Shown piece by piece: positions 16,175 through 24,234 of a stretch of 64,000 nucleotides of DNA. Within the stretch, counting starts at the first letter, position 1; every line of letters starts with the position of its first letter. The notes below the pieces were generated by a model. The model saw nothing but the letters and a program-made list of their open reading frames with translations. It had not been told where the DNA came from and made no database searches. Source of the stretch: CAWBUW01 sp963792075 (GTDB lineage: Bacteria > Chloroflexota > Anaerolineae > Anaerolineales > UBA4823); assembly GCA_963792075.1 (NCBI GenBank), contig CAWBUW010000012.1:806001-870000 (forward strand), in the 5' to 3' direction. Made by a program: the position numbers and the translations under genes.

Positions 16175-16289
16175 GGTTATCCAAAAAGACGAAAACAAGG
16201 AGAAAATATATGTACCTGTGGGGGTGGCGCGAAGCGCTACCCCCACAGGTACATATTAATTTTCTTCCTTTGTTTCTTTTTGGACAGCC
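16175..16289. mobile_element. MITE-like palindromic element with hairpin core
   Basis: The central hairpin has 22-bp arms (16209-16230, 16234-16255; one G-T pair) and a GCGAAGC tip. Outside it, imperfect inverted repeats continue: left from 16175 GGTTATCCAAAAAGACG, right end at 16289 reading inward GGCTGTCCAAAAAGAAAC. I see no clear target-site duplication. It lies between guaA and the ribosome-binding site of the membrane-protein gene. The right end (18 nt, 16272-16289) recurs exactly at 21972-21989. Confidence 0.65.
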
Positions 16290-16309
16290 ATAAAGTTAAA
16301 CTCTATACG

Positions 16310-17869
16310 TCATTCCCATTCAATCGTTGCGGGCGGTTTGCTGGTGATATCGTACACCACACGGTTAACGCCGCTGACCTCGTTGATGATGCGGTTGGCG
16401 ACGCAGCCAAGTAGCTCATGCGGCAGGCGCGCCCAATCGGCGGTCATAAAATCCTCGGTGGTCACGGCACGCAAAGCTACAACTTCCTGGTAGGTACGCC
16501 CGTCGCCCATGACGCCCACCGAGCGCACAGGCAGCAGCACGGCAAAAGCCTGTGCCGTGCCATAGGCAGTCCCCTCTTCCTGGCGCATGTGCAGCAAGTT
16601 GGCCGCGGCCAGCTCCTCCACCAGGATGGCATCCGCCGCGCGCAGGCGTTCCAGCCGCTCCGCGGTGACCTCCCCCAGGCAGCGCACGGCCAGACCTGGG
16701 CCGGGGAAGGGCTGCCGCCAGACCATTTCGGCGGGCAGTCCCAGCGCCTCGCCTACGGCGCGCACTTCGTCCTTGAATAAATAACGCAGTGGCTCAACCA
16801 GCGCGAATTGGATGTCCGGCGGCAGGCCGCCCACGTTGTGATGGGTCTTGATCCGGGCTGCCTGGGCGCGGTCAGGGGCGCTGGACTCGACTACGTCTGG
16901 GTAAATCGTGCCCTGGACCAGGTAAGGCGGTAGTCCAAGCTGCCGGGCCTGGGCTTCAAAAATACGGATAAAGCGCTCGCCAATGATGCGGCGCTTATGT
17001 TCCGGGTCGATGACGCCTTGCAGCGCACCGAGAAAATCGGAGATGGCATCTACGGCAATCAGCTCGGTCCCCAGCGTGCGCTGGAAAGCGTGCACCACCT
17101 GGGCGGCTTCGCCCTGGCGCAGCAAACCGTTATCCACGAAGACCGCTACGAGCTGGTCGCCCACCGCGCGGTGGACCAGCGCGGTGGCAACGGCAGAGTC
17201 AACGCCGCCGCTGACTGCGGAAAGCACTCGCGCCGCTCCCACCTGGCTGCGGATGCGCTCCACTGCCTGGTGGATGATCAACTCGGGCGTCCAATCGGGA
17301 TGGGCGCCGCAGACTTCGACCACGAACCGGCGCAGGATCTCCGCTCCGCCGGGGGTATGGCGCACTTCGGGGTGGAACTGCACGCCGAAATAGCCGCGGG
17401 CCATGTCACCCATCGCTGCGACCGGGGAATGATCCGAATGGGCCAGCAGGCTGAAGCCGGCAGGGATCTGCTCGATGCGGTCGCCGTGCGACATCCACAC
17501 AAGCTGTCTGCCATCCGGGAGCAAGGCGTTGGTTTGGATCGTTTCCACCTGCGCCGGGCCGTACTCGCGTGCCTGGGAAGGAGCCACGCGCCCACCCAAA
17601 GCATGCGTCAGCGCCTGCATGCCGTAGCAAATACCCAGCACGGGCAGTTGGCTTGCCAGGATGTAATCCTGGATAAAGGGAGCATCCGGCGCGTATACGG
17701 AGGCCGGGCCACCGGAGAGGATAAAGCCCTTTGGCTGGAGGGCCAGCACCTTCTCGGCAGGTGCGTTCCAGGGGAACAGCTCGCAATAAACGTGTACTTC
17801 GCGCACGCGGCGGGCAATCAGTTGAGCATATTGCGAGCCGAAATCCAGGATGGCGATGGCGTGTGTCAT
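16310..17869 (-). CDS. guaA: GMP synthase (glutamine-hydrolysing)
   Basis: Amidates XMP to GMP using glutamine and ATP. The class I glutamine amidotransferase domain carries the nucleophile Cys near residue 81 (GICYGMQALTHALGG) and the His/Glu pair in VQFHPEV (~168). The ATP-pyrophosphatase P-loop is SAVSGGVDSAVATAL (~217-231), and the C-terminal dimerisation domain ends VVYDITSKPPATIEWE. Length 519 aa is normal. I chose ATG 17869 (MTHAIAILDFGSQYA). It begins 4 nt after the xpt stop, so xpt and guaA form a purine-nucleotide operon. Confidence 0.97.
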   Translation of the reverse strand: MTHAIAILDFGSQYAQLIARRVREVHVYCELFPWNAPAEKVLALQPKGFILSGGPASVYAPDAPFIQDYILASQLPVLGICYGMQALTHALGGRVAPSQAREYGPAQVETIQTNALLPDGRQLVWMSHGDRIEQIPAGFSLLAHSDHSPVAAMGDMARGYFGVQFHPEVRHTPGGAEILRRFVVEVCGAHPDWTPELIIHQAVERIRSQVGAARVLSAVSGGVDSAVATALVHRAVGDQLVAVFVDNGLLRQGEAAQVVHAFQRTLGTELIAVDAISDFLGALQGVIDPEHKRRIIGERFIRIFEAQARQLGLPPYLVQGTIYPDVVESSAPDRAQAARIKTHHNVGGLPPDIQFALVEPLRYLFKDEVRAVGEALGLPAEMVWRQPFPGPGLAVRCLGEVTAERLERLRAADAILVEELAAANLLHMRQEEGTAYGTAQAFAVLLPVRSVGVMGDGRTYQEVVALRAVTTEDFMTADWARLPHELLGCVANRIINEVSGVNRVVYDITSKPPATIEWE

Positions 17870-17873
17870 GGGT

Positions 17874-18446
17874 TTACTCTTCGAACTCGATCTGCGGGCC
17901 ATCCAACGAGCGGATACGTGCTAGCGCCTCAACGGGTACATCGAGATGAGCCAACAGTTGCCGCCCGCCTTCGAAGGTCTTTTCGATCAGCGCACCGATC
18001 CCCACGATCCTGGCGCCGGCGGTCTGCGCCAGGCGAACCAGGCCCAGCATGGTTGCCCCGGTAGCCAGGAAATCATCAATGATCAACACACGCTCACCGC
18101 CTGCCAGGTATTCGGGCGAGATGATCAGCTCGACCATGCGGCCTTTGGTATGCGATGGGCTGAGGGTCAGGAAGACCTGGTCAGGCATGGTGATGGGCTT
18201 ATGCTTGCGTGCATAAACCACCGGCAGGCCCATGTGGATGCCCGTGGTCAGCGCCGGGGCAATGCCGGATATCTCCGCGGTAAGGATTTTGGTCGCGCCG
18301 ATATCCTTGAAGCGCCGGGCGAATTCGCGCCCGCATTCGTACATGAGTGTGGAATCGACCTGATGGTTGACAAACAAATCAACTTTGAGGATGCCCCCGC
18401 CTAGGTTCTTCCCATCGCGCAAGATGCGTTCTTCCAGTAATTTCAT
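17874..18446 (-). CDS. xpt: Xanthine phosphoribosyltransferase
   Basis: Salvage enzyme converting xanthine and PRPP to XMP, the substrate of the GuaA protein encoded next. The 190-aa product begins MKLLEERILRDGKNLGGGIL and carries the PRPP-binding loop VLIIDDFLATGATMLGL (~120-136), typical of Xpt. The start is preceded by GGGAGGG. I looked for a purine riboswitch in the short leader and did not find one; a TAGAAT box about 40 nt upstream is the likely -10. Confidence 0.96.
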   Translation of the reverse strand: MKLLEERILRDGKNLGGGILKVDLFVNHQVDSTLMYECGREFARRFKDIGATKILTAEISGIAPALTTGIHMGLPVVYARKHKPITMPDQVFLTLSPSHTKGRMVELIISPEYLAGGERVLIIDDFLATGATMLGLVRLAQTAGARIVGIGALIEKTFEGGRQLLAHLDVPVEALARIRSLDGPQIEFEE

Positions 18447-18526
18447 CGCAGCCCTCCCGGTTGTCTGAACGAATGTCCCTGATTCTACATCAAAAAAAGA
18501 GGATGGGGCACGCTTTTCTTAAGTCG

Positions 18527-18577
18527 GGGTTTGGGGTATGTGTGGGAAGCTTTGCTTCCCACACATACCCCAAACCC
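18527..18577. repeat. Perfect hairpin, 24-bp arms, TTT loop
   Basis: Arms 18527-18550 and 18554-18577. First member of a tandem pair: the approach sequence (GGGCACGCTTTTCTTAAGTC) and the trailer CCTCTTTTCTCC reappear around the next hairpin, and the trailer also at 32441. Confidence 0.92.
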
Positions 18578-18647
18578 TCTTTTCTCCTCGCCAGCGGGGC
18601 GGGGGAGGCTGCAGAGCAGCCGTGGGCACGCCTTTTCTTAGTCGGGG

Positions 18648-18692
18648 TCTGGGGTATATGCGGGCGGTTTTTTCGCCCGCATATACCCCAGA
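18648..18692. repeat. Perfect hairpin, 19-bp arms (second tandem unit)
   Basis: Arms 18648-18666 and 18674-18692, loop GTTTTTT. Same unit as 18527-18577 with diverged arms that remain fully complementary. It is followed by CCTCTTATTTCCCCGCC and a short GC-rich inverted repeat. Confidence 0.9.
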
Positions 18693-18743
18693 ATCCTCTT
18701 ATTTCCCCGCCTCGGGGCGGGGGTCAGGGGGTGGGGACCGTAG

Positions 18744-18770
18744 CCAATTCTAACATTGTGTTAGAATTGG
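18744..18770. promoter_or_regulatory. 12-bp palindrome overlapping the maf -10 region
   Basis: Arms CCAATTCTAACA (18744-18755) and TGTTAGAATTGG (18759-18770). TAGAAT at 18762-18767 could be the maf -10 box, 8 nt before the ATG; the mirror copy faces the other way. Possible operator or bidirectional promoter. Confidence 0.5.
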
Positions 18771-18775
18771 CTCTG

Positions 18776-19599
18776 ATGAGTCTGAATTGGATGGATACCG
18801 GGCTGGTGCTCGCTTCGAATTCCCCCCGCCGGCGGGAGTTGCTGGCTTTGGGGGGATGGCATTTTCGTGTGCTGGCGGCGGATGTAGATGAAACGCCATA
18901 CCCTGGTGAGGCTGCGCCAGCTTACGTGGTCAGGTTGGCGAAAGAAAAGGCGTTGGCTGCTGCCCGCCAAATTGGGGAACCACTTTCTTCCAGCCTTTCC
19001 CCCGTCACCCTGTCCTCCCTGAATGCTCAACCTTTTTCCCTCACCCCGCCCTCCCCCGAAGGGGGAGGGGACTCTTACCCCTCTCCCCTCGGGAGATGGT
19101 GGCGACCGGAGGTCGCCGGGTGAGGGAATCCGCCCTTATCATCGCCGCCGATACTACCGTTGCCGATGAAGGGAATATCCTGGGCAAGCCAGCCGATGCA
19201 GCGGAGGCGGAGAGCATGCTGCGCCGCCTGCGTGGGCGGCAACACCAGGTGTATACCGCGCTGGCAGTGCTGCGCACTGCCGATGGCCGGCTATGGCATG
19301 ACCTGGGCGTAACGGATGTGCCCATGCGCTTATATAGCGATGAAGAAATCCAATCCTATGTATCCAGCGGGGATCCACTGGACAAAGCCGGAGCGTATGC
19401 CATCCAGCATGCCGGTTTTCATCCGGTGGCCTCCTTACAAGGCTGCTATGCCAACGTGATGGGGCTACCCTTGTGCCACCTGACGCGTCTACTGCGCCAG
19501 GTAGGAATCCAGCCAGAACAGCCTGTGGCAGATGCCTGCCAGGCAGCGCTGGCTTATACCTGTGGGGTGTATGCTCAAATCCTGGGCGGCGCCTCCTGA
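18776..19599 (+). pseudogene. maf: Maf-like nucleotide pyrophosphatase, interrupted
   Basis: Maf enzymes hydrolyse non-canonical or excess nucleoside triphosphates. The N-terminal half is clear (TGLVLASNSPRRRELLALGG, DVDETPYPGEAAPAYVVRLA) and stays in frame to TGA 19121-19123. The C-terminal half (ALIIAADTTVADEGNILGKP, GDPLDKAGAYAIQHAG) is in another frame, from about 19129 to 19599. Between them sits a short GC-rich palindromic element (19036-19128) plus about 60 nt of non-Maf sequence. Both the catalytic Asp in the DTTVADE region and the SxSPRRREL motif exist but on separate frames, so a functional protein is improbable. An internal ATG at 19096 could give a C-terminal fragment. Confidence 0.85.
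19036..19128. mobile_element. Small palindromic (REP/MITE-like) insertion in maf
   Basis: Bounded by 11-bp inverted repeats TTCCCTCACCC (19036-19046) and GGGTGAGGGAA (19118-19128). Inside are two further stems, CCCTCCCCC-GAA-GGGGGAGGG and GGCGACC-GGA-GGTCGCC, both with GNA loops. CCCTCACCC-type palindromes are a known kind of dispersed bacterial repeat. Confidence 0.75.
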
Positions 19600-19625
19600 T
19601 ATGTAAAATATTTGGCGATATATTA

Positions 19626-21911
19626 ATGAAACGCATGAAAAGATACAACTGGTTGTTCCTGTCTCTCCTGGCGCTGGCTGTGGGCCTGGCCGCTTGTGAA
19701 ATCGGTGTGCAGCCGGCTCCGCTTCCCACCGCCACGCTGACCCCCTCCTCCACCCCCGGCGAAGTGCAGGTGGAGACCACCAGCGTCCCCAATGTCAAGA
19801 CCACAGCCCAGCGCTATCTGGATGCCTGGGTGGCCGAAGATTATCCGGCCATGTATGCCCTGCTGACTCAGATCAGCCATGATGCGATCACGGAAGAGGA
19901 TTTCACGTTGTTCTATCGCAATGTGGCTGCCGAGGCTGCGTTGAAAGACTGGCAGTACGAGATCCTCTCTGCGCTGACCAACCCGCGCACGGCCCAGGTC
20001 GGCTACCGGGTTTCGCTGAACAGCGTGCTGGTTGGAACCATTACCCGGGATACGCAGATGAACTTGAGCCTGGAAGCAGGGGAATGGCGCGTGCAGTGGG
20101 ATGAAGCGCTGGTCCTTCCTGAGCTGAAGGGGGGCAATACGCTGAGTATGGAATATCGCTCTCCGGCGCGCGCCAATATCTACGACCGCCAGGGCCGCGC
20201 CCTGGTGGCCCAGGCCGACGCGGTCGCGATTGGCCTGGATACCGGCAAGGTGGGCGAGGATTCACAGAAAAGCCTGGTCTCCCTGCTCTATGAGATCACC
20301 AATGTTTCTCCCGAAACCTTATCCGCTCAGATTGACAACTACCGTGGTTATGGCTGGTATCTGCCGGTGGCAGATGTATCCGCAGATGTCTTCGCCGAGT
20401 ACGAAAAACGCTTGATGAACTATGACGGCGTTACTGCCCAGGGTTTCCGTTCCCGTTATTACTTCAACGGCGGGCTGGCCCCGCATGTGGTGGGATATGT
20501 CAGCGCTATCCAGAAAGAAAACATTGAAGAGTACAAGCGCCTGGGTTATAACGTGTGGAGTGACCGGGTCGGGCAGGCCGGGCTGGAGCTTTGGGGCGAG
20601 CAGTACCTGGCCGGCAAGCGCGGCGGTGTGCTGCATCTGATCGGCCCGGATAAACAGATCATTACCCGCCTGGCAGAGACCAGCCCCGAGCCTTCGCAGG
20701 CGATCTACACCACGCTCGACCTCGATTTGCAGCGTACGCTGCAGGAACGCAAGGCGCTCAGCGATGGCTTCCGCGGCGCCATTGTGGTCATGGAGCGGGA
20801 CACAGGCCGTATCCTGGCCATGCTTTCCGCACCGAATTACAATCCGAACCTTTTCGAACCCACCAACGTCAACTACACCTACCAGATCAACGATCTGTTC
20901 GATCAAAACACGCGTCCCCTTTTCAACCGCGATACGCGCGGCCAGTACCCGCTGGGCTCGGTCTTTAAGCTGGTCACCGCCTCCGCGGCGCTGGAATCCG
21001 GGCTTTATAAAGCAGATACCGAGTATAACTGCGGGTATTTCTTTACTGAATTAGACGGCGTGACGCTCAACGATTGGACCTATGATCATTACCTGAAAGA
21101 TGGTAAGACCCAGGCCAGCGGTATCTTGACCTTGCCGCAAGGCCTGATGCGTTCGTGCAATCCCTGGTTTTACCACATCGGCCTGGATTTCTTCAACCGC
21201 GGTATGCTCACCGCGGTCTCGGATATGGCGCGCGGCTTTGGCCTAGGCAGCCTGACCGGGATCCAGCTTGATGAGGAAGCAGGGAGTATCACCGACCCGA
21301 TCAGCAAGCTGGACGCCACCAATAACGCCATTGGGCAGGGCGCCACGCTGGTAACACCGCTCCAGGTAGCCCGCTTTATCGCTGCCATTGGCAACGGTGG
21401 CACGCTGTACAAGCCGAGCGTGGTAGAACGCATCACCCCGCCGGATGGCGCGCCAACTTACGTGTTCACGCCCACCGTTAGCGGCCAACTGCCCATCAGC
21501 CCCGAAAACTTGAAGATCATCCAGGATGCTATGGTCACCGTGATCACCAGCCCGCGTGGTACGGCTCACTACGTCTTGAATGCTTTCAGCAACAGCTACG
21601 GCATCCCTATCGCCGGGAAGACCGGCACGGCCCAATCCGGTTCAGCCGATCCACACGCCTGGTTTGCCGGGTACACCTTCGCGAACCGGCCGGATAAGCC
21701 CGATATCGCCATCGCCGTCCTGGTGGAATATGGCGGCGAAGGCTCTGAGGTGGCTGCGCCAATCTTCCGGCGGGTGCTGGAAGCGTACTATGGGCTGAAC
21801 TCGGCGCGCTACCCCTGGGAAGTACGCGTCGGAGTGGTCGCTACCCCCACGCCTGAGCCCACGCAGACGCCGGTCCCGGGGACAGAACCCACCGCGACGC
21901 CGCAGCCATGA
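19626..21911 (+). CDS. Class B penicillin-binding protein (lipoprotein, MecA/PBP2a-like layout)
   Basis: Peptidoglycan transpeptidase of 761 aa. Instead of the usual N-terminal membrane anchor it carries a lipobox (LALAVGLAAC, Cys about residue 24) and a Thr/Pro tether. An NTF2-like domain follows (~60-165, TAQRYLDAWVAEDYPAMYAL), then the dimerisation domain (~175-390) and the transpeptidase domain with SxxK (GSVFKL, ~444), SxN (SCNPW, ~510) and KTG (GKTGTAQSG, ~664). The C-terminal tail is Thr/Pro rich. The NTF2-like domain is typical of MecA/PBP2a-type enzymes. The start is ATG 19626 or 19635; no good ribosome-binding site is visible. Confidence 0.93.
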   Translation: MKRMKRYNWLFLSLLALAVGLAACEIGVQPAPLPTATLTPSSTPGEVQVETTSVPNVKTTAQRYLDAWVAEDYPAMYALLTQISHDAITEEDFTLFYRNVAAEAALKDWQYEILSALTNPRTAQVGYRVSLNSVLVGTITRDTQMNLSLEAGEWRVQWDEALVLPELKGGNTLSMEYRSPARANIYDRQGRALVAQADAVAIGLDTGKVGEDSQKSLVSLLYEITNVSPETLSAQIDNYRGYGWYLPVADVSADVFAEYEKRLMNYDGVTAQGFRSRYYFNGGLAPHVVGYVSAIQKENIEEYKRLGYNVWSDRVGQAGLELWGEQYLAGKRGGVLHLIGPDKQIITRLAETSPEPSQAIYTTLDLDLQRTLQERKALSDGFRGAIVVMERDTGRILAMLSAPNYNPNLFEPTNVNYTYQINDLFDQNTRPLFNRDTRGQYPLGSVFKLVTASAALESGLYKADTEYNCGYFFTELDGVTLNDWTYDHYLKDGKTQASGILTLPQGLMRSCNPWFYHIGLDFFNRGMLTAVSDMARGFGLGSLTGIQLDEEAGSITDPISKLDATNNAIGQGATLVTPLQVARFIAAIGNGGTLYKPSVVERITPPDGAPTYVFTPTVSGQLPISPENLKIIQDAMVTVITSPRGTAHYVLNAFSNSYGIPIAGKTGTAQSGSADPHAWFAGYTFANRPDKPDIAIAVLVEYGGEGSEVAAPIFRRVLEAYYGLNSARYPWEVRVGVVATPTPEPTQTPVPGTEPTATPQP

Positions 21912-21944
21912 AGACGCCCTCTTCTCGCGGCGCACGGGGCGTAC

Positions 21945-21989
21945 GGGGCGCAAGGCTTGCGCCCCTACTGGGTTTCTTTTTGGACAGCC
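21945..21989. repeat. Short hairpin plus shared repeat end
   Basis: Hairpin GGGGCGCAA-GGC-TTGCGCCCC (21945-21965) followed by the 18-nt string GTTTCTTTTTGGACAGCC (21972-21989) also present at 16272-16289. No matching left end is seen, so this may be a decayed or partial copy. Confidence 0.6.
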
Positions 21990-22017
21990 CCCAGAAACAC
22001 CAGGAAAACAATTCCGT

Positions 22018-22920
22018 ATGCTGCGTGGTTTAATCACCCGTACCCAGTCCGGATTTTTCATCGTCGAGACTCCCTCTGGCAGCCTGACCTGCCAATTGCG
22101 CGGGCGTTTGAAGCAAGGTCCACGCCGGGGGGACCTTGCCGCGGTGGGAGATTGGGTGCAGGTGACCCCGCTGGGCGGGGGCCGCGGCATGGTGGATCTC
22201 GTCGAGCCGCGCCAGCGCATGATCTCTCGCCTGGATCCTACGCCGCGCGGCGTGTACCAGCAGATTATCATTGCTAACCCTGACCAGGCTGTGTTCGTTT
22301 TTGCCTGCGCCGACCCCACGCCGCGCCTGGGCATGCTGGACCGTTTCCTGGTCATCTGTGAGAAGCAGGGCATTCCCAGCCTGATTGTGGCCAACAAATC
22401 GGACCTGGTGAGTGACGCGCAGGCACAGGCGCTGTTCGGGCGTTATACGACCATCGGCTATCCGGTGATTTACGCCTCGGCGCGCTTGAAACTGGGTGTG
22501 GATGCGCTGCGGGATGAGTTGACCGGCAAGCTCTCTGTCCTGGTTGGCCCCTCGGGGGTGGGCAAGTCCAGCTTGCTCAATGCCGTGCAGCCCGGCCTGG
22601 GGTTGTTGGTGCGCGAGATCAGCCAGGCAACCAGCAAGGGTCGCCACACCACCGTTGTGCGCCAGCTCTTCCCGCTGCTGGCCGGTGGTTATGTGGCCGA
22701 TACGCCCGGCCTGAAAGCACTGGCGCTGTGGGATATTGAGGCGGCAGAGCTGGACGGCTATTTTCCCGAGCTGCGCGATTTAGTGTCGCAGTGCGCCTTC
22801 AGCGATTGCTCGCACCAGCACGAACCGGGCTGTGCCGTACTGGCCGCCGTCCAGGCTGGCCGGGTGCACCCCGAGCGCTACGCCGCCTACCAACGCATGC
22901 GCTCTGGCTCTGATGAATAG
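22018..22920 (+). CDS. rsgA: Ribosome small-subunit-dependent GTPase A
   Basis: Circularly permuted GTPase (300 aa) that assists late 30S maturation. An OB-fold comes first (~1-70). The G4 motif NKSD lies near residue 124, before G1 GPSGVGKSSLLNAV (~176) and G3 DTPG (~227), the permuted order diagnostic of the family. The C-terminal zinc site is CAFSDCSHQHEPGC (~259-272). No strong ribosome-binding site precedes ATG 22018. Confidence 0.96.
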   Translation: MLRGLITRTQSGFFIVETPSGSLTCQLRGRLKQGPRRGDLAAVGDWVQVTPLGGGRGMVDLVEPRQRMISRLDPTPRGVYQQIIIANPDQAVFVFACADPTPRLGMLDRFLVICEKQGIPSLIVANKSDLVSDAQAQALFGRYTTIGYPVIYASARLKLGVDALRDELTGKLSVLVGPSGVGKSSLLNAVQPGLGLLVREISQATSKGRHTTVVRQLFPLLAGGYVADTPGLKALALWDIEAAELDGYFPELRDLVSQCAFSDCSHQHEPGCAVLAAVQAGRVHPERYAAYQRMRSGSDE

Positions 22921-22926
22921 TGGGGG

Positions 22927-22969
22927 CTTGGGGGTGTTGAAGTGGCTTTGCCACTTCAACACCCCCAAG
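22927..22969. repeat. Perfect hairpin, 20-bp arms, TTT loop
   Basis: Arms 22927-22946 and 22950-22969; the tip reads GCTTTGC (GCAAAGC on the minus strand). Located 7 nt after the rsgA stop; no T-run follows. Confidence 0.92.
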
Positions 22970-23226
22970 TTTCAATAAATGACAATTGACCCTCGCATTA
23001 GAATATGTTGTGAAGTATAATCGCGTCAGTTTCTTGAGAGTTCGGCTCTGGAGTGAACCCTGTTTGGAACTCCAGAGTATATTTATGTGAATAACAGGTC
23101 TGGTATTTGCTGGTCGAACACTATCAACAATTACAAAAGAAAAATCGTTCATCTTCCAGGGGGATGGAAGCGCCAGGCGCAAAGATGGCTATTGGGATTC
23201 TATAAACTTATGGAGACGCTGCCCAC
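22970..23226 (+). promoter_or_regulatory. Promoter and long leader of the first peptide-transporter operon
   Basis: A TATAAT at 23016-23021 is the best -10; no good -35 lies at the normal distance. The leader contains a hairpin (CTCTGGAGT 23046-23054 with ACTCCAGAG 23069-23077) and a possible 13-codon reading frame at 23164-23205 preceded by a G-run. No other gene is seen in this stretch of about 260 nt. Confidence 0.5.
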
Positions 23227-24234
23227 ATGACTTCTGGTACCGGGAAATCCCCAATCTTGAAAGTTGACAACCTGGTCACGCACTTCCACACCCCGGATGG
23301 CATCGTTCACGCAGTTAATGGCGTGAATTTTGAGTTGGGCGAAGGGGAAACATTGGGCGTGGTTGGCGAGTCGGGCTGCGGCAAGAGCGTAACCATGCTC
23401 TCGCTGCTGCAGCTCATCCCCCAGCCTCCTGGCGAGATCGTCAGCGGGACAGGCATGTTCCACGACCGGGACCTGCTCAAGTTGAGCGGCGAAGAAATCC
23501 GCTCGGTGCGCGGCGCGCAGATCTCCATGATCTTCCAGGACCCCATGACCTCGCTTAACCCGGTGTTGACCATCGAGCGCCAGGTATCCGAGCCGCTGAT
23601 GCTGCACATGGGCATGAACCGCAAACAAGCCGCTGAGCGTGTCGTTGAGCTCCTGCAGCTCGTTGGCATCCCCGAAGCCGCCAAGCGCATTGGCGATTAC
23701 CCGCACCAGTTTTCAGGCGGCATGCGCCAGCGCGTGATGATTGCCATGTCGCTGGCCTGCAACCCTCAAATATTGGTCGCCGATGAGCCCACCACTGCGC
23801 TGGATGTGACCATCCAGGCGCAGATCGTGGACCTGGTCAAGCGCCTGCGTGACGAGCTGGGCATGGCCATCATCTGGATCACGCACGACCTGGGCGTAGT
23901 CGCCCGCATCGCCCAACGCGTGATCGTGATGTACGCCGGCTTTGTGATCGAAGAAGCGCTGGTCAAGGACCTGTATAGCCATCCCCTGCATCCTTATACG
24001 CTTGGTCTGCTGGGCAGTCTGCCCAGGCTGACCGGCGATGACCGCACGCGCCTGACGGCGATCCCGGGCACCCCTCCGCTGCTGTACAAGAAGCCGGTGT
24101 CCTGTCCGTTCGCGCAGCGCTGCACCTATCGTTTTGAACGCTGCATTGAAAACCCACCGCTGATGCAGGTGGATGTGGATCATCGTGTTGCCTGTTGGTG
24201 GAATGTGGCTGAAGGAAAAGCTCGCAATGTCTGA
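23227..24234 (+). CDS. Oligopeptide/dipeptide ABC transporter ATPase (DppD/OppD type)
   Basis: Cytoplasmic ATPase subunit (335 aa) of a peptide importer. Walker A GESGCGKSVT (~45-54), signature FSGGMRQRVMIA (~160) and Walker B ILVADEPTTALD (~180) are intact. The C-terminal oligopeptide-transporter segment has paired cysteines (SCPFAQRC, FERC). ATG preceded by GGAG 11 nt upstream. The stop overlaps the start of the next ATPase gene by 8 nt. Operon order is ATPase, ATPase, binding protein, permease, permease. Confidence 0.94.
   Translation: MTSGTGKSPILKVDNLVTHFHTPDGIVHAVNGVNFELGEGETLGVVGESGCGKSVTMLSLLQLIPQPPGEIVSGTGMFHDRDLLKLSGEEIRSVRGAQISMIFQDPMTSLNPVLTIERQVSEPLMLHMGMNRKQAAERVVELLQLVGIPEAAKRIGDYPHQFSGGMRQRVMIAMSLACNPQILVADEPTTALDVTIQAQIVDLVKRLRDELGMAIIWITHDLGVVARIAQRVIVMYAGFVIEEALVKDLYSHPLHPYTLGLLGSLPRLTGDDRTRLTAIPGTPPLLYKKPVSCPFAQRCTYRFERCIENPPLMQVDVDHRVACWWNVAEGKARNV

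Noticed and set aside
18447..18526. Possible purine riboswitch upstream of xpt-guaA
   Set aside because: The leader is too short and lacks the conserved purine-aptamer loops; only a -10-like box and a ribosome-binding site are visible.
18461..18775. Upstream extension of the maf frame through 18461
   Set aside because: The frame runs through two long palindromes and a GC-rich repeat and contributes no Maf residues; ATG 18776 gives the proper start.
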